A stretch of DNA of 64,000 bases from Candidatus Skiveiella danica (lineage in GTDB: Bacteria; Pseudomonadota; Gammaproteobacteria; Burkholderiales; Burkholderiaceae_C), in NCBI GenBank assembly GCA_016721925.1, contig JADKHE010000013.1, positions 372,001 to 436,000 of the forward strand, written 5' to 3'. A model generated the notes under the pieces. That model was not told the origin of the DNA and searched no databases. It saw nothing but the letters and a program-made list of their open reading frames with translations. Positions 26,121-33,208 of this stretch are shown here, one piece after another. Position 1 is the first letter of the stretch. Each line of letters opens with the position of its first letter. A program made the position numbers and the translations under genes.

Positions 26121-26900
26121 TCAGCGCGGCAAAGCGAGAACCAACGCGGAATGGGCCATTCTCGCCGTTGCAGGGTGTCCCGGTGTAGCCCTGAAGGGAT
26201 GGGTGGCAAAACCCACCCAATGCCCTCCGCCGTGCAAGGCCAGGACGACCTCGTCCTGGCCCGCGCCAGCCGATACCCGTTCGACTTCACCGGGCAGTTC
26301 ATTTTCGGCCGCAGTCTGAATCGGCTCGGTCTGCCCTTCGTCCACAGCTTGTACTTTTACCGCGGTGGCCTTGCACAGCACCAGCACCCGCAATCCCGGG
26401 CCCAACGCGAGCAGATCAGCGCTCTCACGCGTGACGCTGGCGACCAGGATCGCGCGGCCGGGCGTGCACAGCCGCACTCGAACGGTCAGATCGGCCGGAG
26501 CCAGAACCTCAACGTCCTGAACTTCGCACGGCAACTGGTTGCGCATGCTGGTCTGCAAGCCGAGACCGCTCGCGATCAGGGGCTGACCTGCGAAGCGTGC
26601 CAGAACGGCGTCGCGGGCGCGCTGGAGCTCGTCGGCCATCGCCAGCAGTTGCAGGCCCTGCGGGGTGATGCGTGCGCCACCGCCGCCACTGCCGCCGACG
26701 GTACGATCCACCAGCGGTGCCTCGCTGAGGTTGGTCAACGTGTCGATCGCCTGCCACGCCGCCTTGTAGCTGATGCCGGCGTCGCGCGCCGCCTGCGAGA
26801 TCGAGCCGGTCTCGCCCACCCGCCGCAACACCTCCAGCCGCTTGTCGCTGACGGCGTGACCAAGGGCTTCCGTCAATGCGGCTGGTGCAAGGGCTGACAT
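26121..26900 (-). CDS. modE: Molybdate/tungstate-responsive regulator ModE
   Basis: 259 residues, the full-length form. The N-terminal winged HTH contains KRLEVLRRVGETGSISQAAR, GISYKAAWQAIDTLTNL and RTVGGSGGGGARITPQG, the classical ModE signature. Two C-terminal Mop domains follow: the first with RNQLPCEVQDVEVLAPADLT, the second starting AENELPGEVERVSAG. ModE with bound molybdate or tungstate represses molybdate uptake genes and can activate molybdoenzyme operons. The ATG at 26900 is preceded by GAGG at 9 nt. It is divergent from modABC, with matching inverted and direct ATCGCTATTCC motifs between them. Confidence 0.95.
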   Translation of the reverse strand: MSALAPAALTEALGHAVSDKRLEVLRRVGETGSISQAARDAGISYKAAWQAIDTLTNLSEAPLVDRTVGGSGGGGARITPQGLQLLAMADELQRARDAVLARFAGQPLIASGLGLQTSMRNQLPCEVQDVEVLAPADLTVRVRLCTPGRAILVASVTRESADLLALGPGLRVLVLCKATAVKVQAVDEGQTEPIQTAAENELPGEVERVSAGAGQDEVVLALHGGGHWVGFATHPFRATPGHPATARMAHSALVLALPR

Positions 26901-26949
26901 GTCGGAGTTCCTCCACAAAGTGCGCATCGATGGCAGGGTCGACCGACCG

Positions 26950-26995
26950 ATCGCTATTCCAAAATCGAATATCGATCTGCTACCATCGCTATTCC
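26950..26995. promoter_or_regulatory. ModE operator region between modE and modA
   Basis: ATCGCTATTCC occurs at 26950-26960 and again at 26985-26995, with an inverted half AATATCGAT at 26968-26976. ATCGCTAT/ATATCGAT pairs resemble the known ModE consensus (ATCGNTATA type half-sites). Position between the divergent genes supports autoregulation and control of modABC. Confidence 0.7.
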
Positions 26996-26999
26996 TATT

Positions 27000-27812
27000 A
27001 TGAACAACGTATCCACGCCCCCGCACTGTGAGCGCCTGAAGACCGCGCGGGGCCTTTTTTCGACCGGGCTTTTCGCCTTCGCGGCGTTGCTGCCCGTCGC
27101 GCAAGCGGAAACCGCCCGGGTCGCCGCGGCGTCCGACCTGAAATTCGCTTTCGACGAACTGAAGCCGCTGTTCGAGACGACCCATCCATCGCACAAGCTT
27201 GAACTCGTCATGGGTTCTTCGGGCAAATTCACGCAGCAGATTGAAAACGGCGCGCCGTTCGACGTGTTTTTCTCGGCCGATGTCAGCCTGCCGAAGCGGC
27301 TTCTGGACAGTGGCAAAGCCCTGGCGCCCGTGACCACCTATGCCTTCGGCCGCATCGTGCTCTGGAGCGCCAAGCTGGATGCGACCCGACTCACACTCAA
27401 GGACCTGGACCGTCCGGACATCCGCAAGATCGCGATCGCGTCGCCCGACCATGCGCCCTATGGTGCCCGTGCCAAGGAGGCCCTGGTCCGTATCGGCATG
27501 TGGGCCAAGGTGGAGTCCAAGATTGCCCTGGGCGAAAACATCTCGCACACTGCGCAACTGGTGGACATGCAAGCCGCCGAGGTGGGCGTGATCGCGCTGT
27601 CGCTGGCCCTCAATGAGCAATTGGCACGCAAGGGGGGTTACCACCTGATCCCCGCCGATCTGCACAGCCCGCTGGAGCAGGCCTATGTCATTACCCACCA
27701 CGGCAAGAACAACACGGCCGCCAAGACCTTTGTGGATTTCATGGGCACGCCGACGGCCCGAAAGGTCATGCGGCGCTACGGCTTCATACTGCCGGGAGAA
27801 CAACTCCGATGA
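27000..27812 (+). CDS. modA: Molybdate/tungstate ABC transporter substrate-binding protein
   Basis: 270 residues with a long signal region (GLFSTGLFAFAALLPVAQAE). The mature receptor starts TARVAAASDLKFAFDELKPL and has the oxyanion-binding segments MGSSGKFTQQIENGAPFDVF (Ser-Ser-Gly motif) and PYGARAKEAL typical of ModA. It captures molybdate or tungstate in the periplasm for ModBC. No Shine-Dalgarno is visible before ATG 27000: the operator/promoter repeats run to within 4 nt of it, so the mRNA may be leaderless. The four-base overlap with modB indicates one operon. Confidence 0.93.
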   Translation: MNNVSTPPHCERLKTARGLFSTGLFAFAALLPVAQAETARVAAASDLKFAFDELKPLFETTHPSHKLELVMGSSGKFTQQIENGAPFDVFFSADVSLPKRLLDSGKALAPVTTYAFGRIVLWSAKLDATRLTLKDLDRPDIRKIAIASPDHAPYGARAKEALVRIGMWAKVESKIALGENISHTAQLVDMQAAEVGVIALSLALNEQLARKGGYHLIPADLHSPLEQAYVITHHGKNNTAAKTFVDFMGTPTARKVMRRYGFILPGEQLR

Positions 27813-28519
27813 GCGGCCCGCCAACCACCCTGGGGCTGACCGGTGACGAATGGCAGTCGATCGCGCTGACTGCCGAACTGGCCGGACTGACCACGCTCAT
27901 CCTTCTGGCGCTCGCGGCGCCACTGGCCTGGTGGCTCACCCGAACCGGCTCACGCTGGTCCAGCGCGGTATCGGCTCTGGTGTCACTCCCTTTGGTGCTG
28001 CCGCCCACGGTGATCGGCTTTTACCTGTTGCTGGCCCTGGGACCACCGGGGGCCGTGGGCGGTACGCTGGAGCGCCTGGGCCTGTACCACCTGGCCTTCA
28101 GTTTCACCGGGATTCTGATCGGCTCGATCATCTATTCGCTGCCGTTCGCGGTGCAGCCGCTGCGTGAGGCCTTCGCGGCCATCGACCCGCGTGTGCTCGA
28201 CGCCGCCGCAACCCTGCGCGCCAGCGCCTGGGACCGGTTCTTCTCCGTGGTCCTGCCGCTGTCGCGCGGCGGCGTCCTGACCGCCGTGGTGATCACCTTT
28301 GCCCACACCATCGGCGAGTTCGGGGTGATCGCCATGCTCGGCGGCAACATCGCCGGCGAAACACGGGTGGTCTCCATCGCCATCTACGACCACACCCAGG
28401 CCCTCGAATACGACGCGGCGCACCGGCTCTCAGCCGTGTTGCTGTGCTTCTCCTTTGTCACCTTGCTGGCCTTCTATGCCATCAACCGGAGGGTGATGAG
28501 TCCGATCAAACCGCAGTGA
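27809..28519 (+). CDS. modB: Molybdate ABC transporter permease
   Basis: 236 residues, about five membrane helices. The conserved permease loop (EAA-type) appears as EAFAAIDPRVLDAAATLRAS, followed by FSVVLPLSRGGVLTAVVITF and the ModB signature HTIGEFGVIAMLGGNIAGET. ModB forms the membrane channel with ModC as ATPase. Its ATG overlaps the modA stop by 4 bp and modC follows 10 bp later. Start MSGPPTTLG supported by the overlap arrangement. Confidence 0.94.
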   Translation: MSGPPTTLGLTGDEWQSIALTAELAGLTTLILLALAAPLAWWLTRTGSRWSSAVSALVSLPLVLPPTVIGFYLLLALGPPGAVGGTLERLGLYHLAFSFTGILIGSIIYSLPFAVQPLREAFAAIDPRVLDAAATLRASAWDRFFSVVLPLSRGGVLTAVVITFAHTIGEFGVIAMLGGNIAGETRVVSIAIYDHTQALEYDAAHRLSAVLLCFSFVTLLAFYAINRRVMSPIKPQ

Positions 28520-28529
28520 CCGCCACGCC

Positions 28530-29594
28530 ATGATCGAAGGCCATCTCCGCCTGCAGCGCGGGTGCTTTCTGCTCGACAGCGGTCCCTTCGCCTTTGCGGC
28601 CGAAGGCGTGACCGCCTTGTTCGGCCGCTCCGGCTGCGGCAAAAGCACGCTGTTGCGGGCCATCGCCGGGCTCGATGCGGCCACCACCGGCCAACTGCGG
28701 TTTCGGGGTGAGGTCTGGCAGGATGGTCGCCGGGCGTTGCCGGCGGCACGGCGCGACATCGGTTTCGTGTTTCAGGATGCCGCACTTTTCCCGCACCTGA
28801 GCGTGCGCCGTAATCTGCTCTACGCCATTAAGCGGGCGCCCGGCGCGGACAAAAAGGATCTGGATCGCCTGGCCGAACGAGTGGGCATCACCTCGCACCT
28901 CGACCAGGACGTCACCACCCTGTCGGGCGGTCAGCGTCAACGCGTGGCCATCGCGCGCGCCTTGCTCATGCGCCCGCGCGTGTTGTTAATGGACGAACCG
29001 CTGGCCGCCCTGGACTGGCGGGCCAAGGCCGAACTGTTGCCGCTGATCGACGGACTGACCCTGGAATCCGGCATTGCCGTCCTGTACATCACCCACGCGC
29101 CCCAGGAAGTGGAGCGCCTGGCCGCGCGTGTGATGTTCATGGAAGCCGGCCGCGTGCAGCAAATCGAGAGCCTGCGCGACGCGCTGGCGCGCCCGGACTC
29201 GCCACTGTTCGCCGAGGAAGGGCCGGTGTCTGTGCTGCACGGTCACCTGGGTCCGGGTCCGGGCCCAGGACTAGCCACATTCGACTGTGGCGAATCCCGC
29301 TTCACCCTTCTGCAACCGGACGGCGCGATGCGCAGCGCCACGCGGTTGCGGGTGCTCGCTCGCGACGTGGCGCTGGCGACCACACAGCCCGTCGGGTTGA
29401 GCATGCTCAACCAGCTTCCTGTGCGCATCACCGCGATGCATCCGCACGACGATGGCCGGATCACGGTGATGTGCGCGCTACCCGGTGGCCAGATGCTGCT
29501 GGCCAGCATCACCCGGTATTCGCAGCAGGCACTGCAACTGGCTCCGGATCAGCCGGTCTGGGCACTGGTGAAGTCCGTGGCACTGATGGACTGA
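28530..29594 (+). CDS. modC: Molybdate ABC transporter ATPase with TOBE/Mop domain
   Basis: 354 residues. The Walker A motif is GRSGCGKSTLLRAIAG (about residue 32), the signature TLSGGQRQRVAIARALLM (about 129) and Walker B VLLMDEPLAALD (about 151), with the H-loop YITHAPQEVERLA. The C-terminal 70 residues (LSMLNQLPVRITAMHPHDDG and after) are a Mop/TOBE domain that binds molybdate or tungstate and regulates ModC. Last gene of modABC. It ends 6 bp from the convergent end of tupA. Confidence 0.95.
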   Translation: MIEGHLRLQRGCFLLDSGPFAFAAEGVTALFGRSGCGKSTLLRAIAGLDAATTGQLRFRGEVWQDGRRALPAARRDIGFVFQDAALFPHLSVRRNLLYAIKRAPGADKKDLDRLAERVGITSHLDQDVTTLSGGQRQRVAIARALLMRPRVLLMDEPLAALDWRAKAELLPLIDGLTLESGIAVLYITHAPQEVERLAARVMFMEAGRVQQIESLRDALARPDSPLFAEEGPVSVLHGHLGPGPGPGLATFDCGESRFTLLQPDGAMRSATRLRVLARDVALATTQPVGLSMLNQLPVRITAMHPHDDGRITVMCALPGGQMLLASITRYSQQALQLAPDQPVWALVKSVALMD

Positions 29595-29600
29595 ATCCGA

Positions 29601-30437
29601 TCACCGCGCCACCGCGACGGCATTCGGGAAAAACAGCTGCTCGCCACCGATCTTGTAGCTGGCGATCACGTTCTGGCCGGCAGGCGACACCACCCAGTCC
29701 ACGAACTTCTGTGCATCCGCCGCCTTCACATGCGGGTGCTTCGCGGGGTTGACCACCATCACGCCGTACTGGTTGAACAGCTGCTTGTCGCCTTCGACCA
29801 GAATCGCCAGGTCGGCGCGGTTCTTGAAGTTGAGCCAGGTGCCACGGTCGGCCAGCACATAGGCGCCGGTGGAGGCTGCCATGTTGAGCGCGGGCCCCAT
29901 GCCGCAACCGCATTCCTTGTAGCCGCTGCCCTTTTTGTCGGCCAGGCCGGCCTGACTCCAGAAACGCAGTTCGGCGGCGTGGGTGCCACTTTTGTCGCCG
30001 CGCGAAATGAAAGCACCGTTGGCAGCGCTGATCTTCTTCAGCGCGGCGACGATGTCACTGCCCTTGGTCGCCACCGGATCGCCCTTGGGCCCGACCAGCA
30101 CGAAATCGTTGTACATGACCGGGTAGCGCCTGAGGCCGAAGCCCTCGGCGACGAATTTCTCCTCGGCCGCCTGGTCGTGCACGAACACCACGTCGGCATC
30201 GCCACGGCGCGCCGTGTCCAAGGCCTGGCCGGTGCCCAGCGCCACGACCTTGACGTCGATGCCGCTGGCCTTCTTGAATTCGGGCAACAGGTGGGCGAAC
30301 AGACCGGACTGCTCGGTCGAGGTGGTGGACGACATCACGATCGACTGGGCCTGGGACAGCCCGGAAACTATCATTCCGATAGCTACCAATGACCATTTGA
30401 CGCTGGGGTGGTGGCAAAAATACTTGAAATCCTTCAC
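29601..30437 (-). CDS. tupA: Tungstate ABC transporter substrate-binding protein
   Basis: 278 residues, GTG start at 30437 with AAAGGAGA upstream. After the signal peptide (…LVAIGMIVSGLSQAQS) the mature part begins with IVMSSTTSTEQSGLFAHLLP, the TupA signature TTST-xx-SGL. Other family blocks are DADVVFVHDQAAEEKFVAEG and FISRGDKSGTHAAELRFWSQ. TupA binds tungstate with very high affinity. Residues about 6-20, in the signal peptide, are encoded by a dispersed repeat copy, which is remarkable for an expressed gene. The ABC order on this strand is tupB, tupC, tupA; tupC is frameshifted. Confidence 0.93.
   Translation of the reverse strand: MKDFKYFCHHPSVKWSLVAIGMIVSGLSQAQSIVMSSTTSTEQSGLFAHLLPEFKKASGIDVKVVALGTGQALDTARRGDADVVFVHDQAAEEKFVAEGFGLRRYPVMYNDFVLVGPKGDPVATKGSDIVAALKKISAANGAFISRGDKSGTHAAELRFWSQAGLADKKGSGYKECGCGMGPALNMAASTGAYVLADRGTWLNFKNRADLAILVEGDKQLFNQYGVMVVNPAKHPHVKAADAQKFVDWVVSPAGQNVIASYKIGGEQLFFPNAVAVAR
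30379..30424 (+). repeat. Dispersed ATAGC/GACC element, copy 4 (in tupA)
   Basis: ATAGC, 7 nt, GACC, ATTT, GACGCTGGGGTGGTGGCAAAAA. It lies inside the tupA coding sequence and its complement encodes signal-peptide residues about 6-20. The best match to the consensus core. Confidence 0.85.
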
Positions 30438-31250
30438 GGAAGCTCTCCTTTGACAAACAAATGGGCGGCCGGATACTGCGACTGCAGCAGCAGGCCGTTG
30501 AAAAACTGGTCCACCGGCAGATCGGCCAACACTCGGCCTTGCTCCAGGTAGATCACTCGCGTGGCCAGGCGTTTGACCTGGCCCAGGTTGTGGCTCGCGA
30601 ACACCAGGGACACCGGGCCTTGGCGCGCGCCGTCGGCCAAGGCCCCGGTGGCGAATTCCGCCACCAGCGTCTCCACGTCGTGCTTGGCGCGGGGGTCCAG
30701 ACTGGCGGTGGGCTCGTCCAGCAGCAGGACGTCGGGCCGGCTGGCCCAGGCGCGCGCAAGCGCCAGGCGCTGTTGCTGCCCACCGGACAGTGTCCTGGCA
30801 TTGCGTCCGGCCAGGCTGGCCATACCGACGCGGTCCAGCGCCTGCATGGCGCGCCGCTTCGCGTCGGCCCAGCCCAGCCCACCCAGCCAAAGGCCGAGCG
30901 CGATGTTGTTGCGCGCCGTGGTGCGCAACATGTAGGGCCGCTGAAACAGCAAAGGCCTGGCGCGCGGCTGCATCGCGCACGATGCGTCCACCCGCGGGTT
31001 GCAGCAGGCCATTGAGCAGGCGCAGCATCGTGCTCTTGCCGCAGCCGTTGGCGCCCACCAGCGCGACGCGCTCGCCATGGCGCAGCCGCACGCTCACGTC
31101 CTGCAAGGCGTCCACCGGACCCAGCCGCACGCAGACCCGGTCCAGATCGAACAGCAAAGGGAAATCGGAGCCCGAGGCCAGCCGCTGCGCGGCCGGTGCG
31201 TCGTGCAGCGGGCTGTTCACGGGCGCCCTGTCGAAGGCGTCCCGCTTCAT
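30434..31250 (-). pseudogene. tupC: Tungstate ABC transporter ATPase, one frameshift
   Basis: The first segment from ATG 31250 carries the Walker A region ERVALVGANGCGKSTMLRLL and runs to GGRIVRDAAARQA. Near 30951-30957 the frame must shift by one base; the next frame continues LLFQRPYMLRTTARNNIALG and holds the signature RTLSGGQQQRLALARAWA and Walker B DVLLLDEPTASLD. The intact protein would be about 271 residues. It overlaps tupB by ATGA and tupA by 4 bp. No slippery heptamer or other recoding signal is evident, so an error or recent mutation is more likely than programmed shifting. If real, tungstate import by Tup would fail. Confidence 0.87.
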
Positions 31251-31984
31251 GAGGCCAGCACCGCGGCAGGGGCTGCCACGCCCCCGTCCAGACGCTCGCG
31301 CCAGCGGCGCAGCGCCGAGATCAGGGCGTTGAGCAGGAGCACCACCGCCAGCAGGATCAGGCCCAGCGCCAGCGCCAGCGGCAGGTCGCCCTTGCTGGTT
31401 TCCAGTGCGATGGCGGTGGTCATGACCCGCGTGAACCCGTCGATGTTGCCGCCGACGATCATCACCGCGCCCACTTCCGAAATGGCGCGGCCGAACGAGG
31501 CGATCAGCACGGTCAGAAGTGCGTAGCGCTCGTCCCAGGCCAGCAGCAGCCCGCGCAGGGCGGTGTGCGCCCCCAGCGAGCGCAGCTGTTCGCCATGTGA
31601 GCGCTCAGCATCCTCCACCGCCTGACGGGTGAGCGCCGTGACGACAGGAACCACCAGAACCACCTGTGCCAGCACCATCGCCTTGAAACTGAACATCCAG
31701 CCCAGGAAACCCAGCGGGCCGGTCCGGGACAGCATCAGGTAGACCAGCAGGCCCACCACGACGGAGGGCAGGGCGAGCAAGGTGTTGAGAACCGTCAGCA
31801 CCGCATCCCGGCCGGCAAACCGCGCCACGGCCAGCCAGGCACCCGCCACCAGTCCGATGCCGCAGGCGATGGCACAGGCCGTCGCGCTGACCGCGAGCGA
31901 GCGCCCCACGACGGTCCACAGCCCCGTATCAAAGGAAACGATCAGCGCCAATGCCGTCGTGGCGCTTTCAGAGAAGGTGGACAT
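31247..31984 (-). CDS. tupB: Tungstate ABC transporter permease
   Basis: 245 residues from ATG 31984 with about five membrane helices. TupB-type blocks include LNTLLALPSVVVGLLVYLML, the cytoplasmic loop SLGAHTALRGLLLAWDERYA and SFGRAISEVGAVMIVGGNID. It forms the channel of the Tup importer. An in-frame ATG at 32029 would add 15 residues, but it would place the 32018-32049 inverted repeat inside the coding region, and relatives begin near MSTF; hence the shorter start. Divergent from the tupR-like regulator. Confidence 0.9.
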   Translation of the reverse strand: MSTFSESATTALALIVSFDTGLWTVVGRSLAVSATACAIACGIGLVAGAWLAVARFAGRDAVLTVLNTLLALPSVVVGLLVYLMLSRTGPLGFLGWMFSFKAMVLAQVVLVVPVVTALTRQAVEDAERSHGEQLRSLGAHTALRGLLLAWDERYALLTVLIASFGRAISEVGAVMIVGGNIDGFTRVMTTAIALETSKGDLPLALALGLILLAVVLLLNALISALRRWRERLDGGVAAPAAVLAS

Positions 31985-32017
31985 GGAGCAAAGGCGGGGC
32001 GGACGGCATGGATCGGG

Positions 32018-32049
32018 TATCGTAGGCATCCGATCAATTCCCTGCGATA
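32018..32049. promoter_or_regulatory. Inverted repeat between tupB and the tungstate regulator
   Basis: TATCGTA (32018-32024) and TGCGATA (32043-32049) form a near-perfect inverted repeat with 18-nt spacing in the divergent promoter region. The TATCG half resembles ModE half-sites, and the adjacent regulator has a ModE-type HTH. A likely operator. Confidence 0.5.
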
Positions 32050-32058
32050 TGTTCCACC

Positions 32059-33180
32059 GTGCATAGGGTCCAGCTCCACTACACGCTGCGGCGCGACGCC
32101 AGCGACGCGTTGGTGCGCCACCCGCTGATCGACCTGCTGCAGGCCGTGGACGCGCACGGCTCCATTTCGGCGGCGGCGCGCGCGCTGGGCTTGTCGTATC
32201 GCCACGTCTGGGGCGAGCTCAAACGCTGGGAAGACGAGCTGGGCAGCGAACTCATCCTTTGGGAAAAAGGCCAGTCGGCCCGCCTGTCGGACTTCGGGGC
32301 CAAGCTCATGTGGGCCGAGCGCCAGGCGCAGGCCCGCCTGAGCCCGCAGATCGAGGCGCTGCGCGCCGATCTGGAGCGGGCCTTTGCGGTGGCCTTCGAC
32401 CCGTCCGCGCACGTGCTGACGCTGTACGCCAGCCATGACGACGCCTTGCCTGCCCTGCGCGCACATGCAGCCGCCGAGCACAACCTGCATCTGGACATCC
32501 GTTTCACCGGCAGCGTGGACGCCATTGCTGCGCTCAACGAAGGCCGCTGCATCATGGCCGGCTTCCACACGCTGACCCAGCCCGACCCCGATTCGCTGGC
32601 GGCGCGAACCTACAAGCCACTGCTGCAGCCGGGATTGCACAAGATCATCGGCTTTGGCCGGCGCACGCAGGGCCTGATCGTCGCGCCCGGCAACCCGCTG
32701 GGCCTGCACAGCCTCCACGATGTGGCGCGCACCGGCGCACGCTTCGTGAACCGGCCGATGGGCTCGGGCACGCGGGTGCTGCTGGACGATCTGCTGGCCG
32801 ACGCCGGTCTGTCCGCAGCCGCCCTGTCGGGCTATGCCGACACCGAGCCCTCCCACGCGGCTGTCGCCCAGGCCGTTGCGGCCGGACAGGCCGATGCCGG
32901 CCTCGGCATCGAGCTGGCCGCTCGCTCGCGCGGGCTTGACTTTGTTCCCCTGGCGCACGAGGACTACCACCTGGTCTGCCTGAAATCCGCCCTGGAGCAA
33001 CCGGCCATCCAGGCCTTGCGCGCGACCTTGCACAGTGCCGCCTGGCAAGAGCGCATGGCTGCGCTGGCCGGCTACACCTGCACGCGCTGCGGTGACATCC
33101 TTTCGTTGCGCGAGCGGCTGCCCTGGTGGACCTTTCGGCCAAAAAAGCGCCCCATCCCGGCGTCGGATGGTCACCGATAG
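32059..33180 (+). CDS. ModE-HTH/molybdate-binding-domain regulator (TupR-like)
   Basis: 373 residues, GTG start. The N-terminal winged HTH is ModE-like (LLQAVDAHGSISAAARALGL, SYRHVWGELKRWEDELGSEL). From about residue 115 a periplasmic-binding-protein-like domain follows (COG1910 type: HVLTLYASHDDALPALRAHA, FVNRPMGSGTRVLLDDLLAD). Such fusions sense molybdate or tungstate through the binding domain. Relatives end near LSLREXLPWW-F; here LSLRERLPWWTF is followed by 14 extra residues encoded by a dispersed repeat. It is divergent from tupB and most likely controls tupBCA. Confidence 0.87.
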   Translation: MHRVQLHYTLRRDASDALVRHPLIDLLQAVDAHGSISAAARALGLSYRHVWGELKRWEDELGSELILWEKGQSARLSDFGAKLMWAERQAQARLSPQIEALRADLERAFAVAFDPSAHVLTLYASHDDALPALRAHAAAEHNLHLDIRFTGSVDAIAALNEGRCIMAGFHTLTQPDPDSLAARTYKPLLQPGLHKIIGFGRRTQGLIVAPGNPLGLHSLHDVARTGARFVNRPMGSGTRVLLDDLLADAGLSAAALSGYADTEPSHAAVAQAVAAGQADAGLGIELAARSRGLDFVPLAHEDYHLVCLKSALEQPAIQALRATLHSAAWQERMAALAGYTCTRCGDILSLRERLPWWTFRPKKRPIPASDGHR

Positions 33181-33184
33181 CTAT
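33140..33184 (-). repeat. Dispersed ATAGC/GACC element, copy 5
   Basis: On the minus strand ATAGC, 7 nt, GACC, ATCC, GACGCCGGGATG, then GGGCGCTTTTTT. It encodes the last residues and stop codon of the preceding regulator. Confidence 0.75.
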
Positions 33185-33208
33185 TGAATTGATACCCCCT
33201 GCATGGGG

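Noticed and set aside
30948..30960. Programmed frameshift in tupC
   Set aside because: No slippery heptamer, Shine-Dalgarno-like stimulator or downstream structure could be seen; a simple indel explains it.
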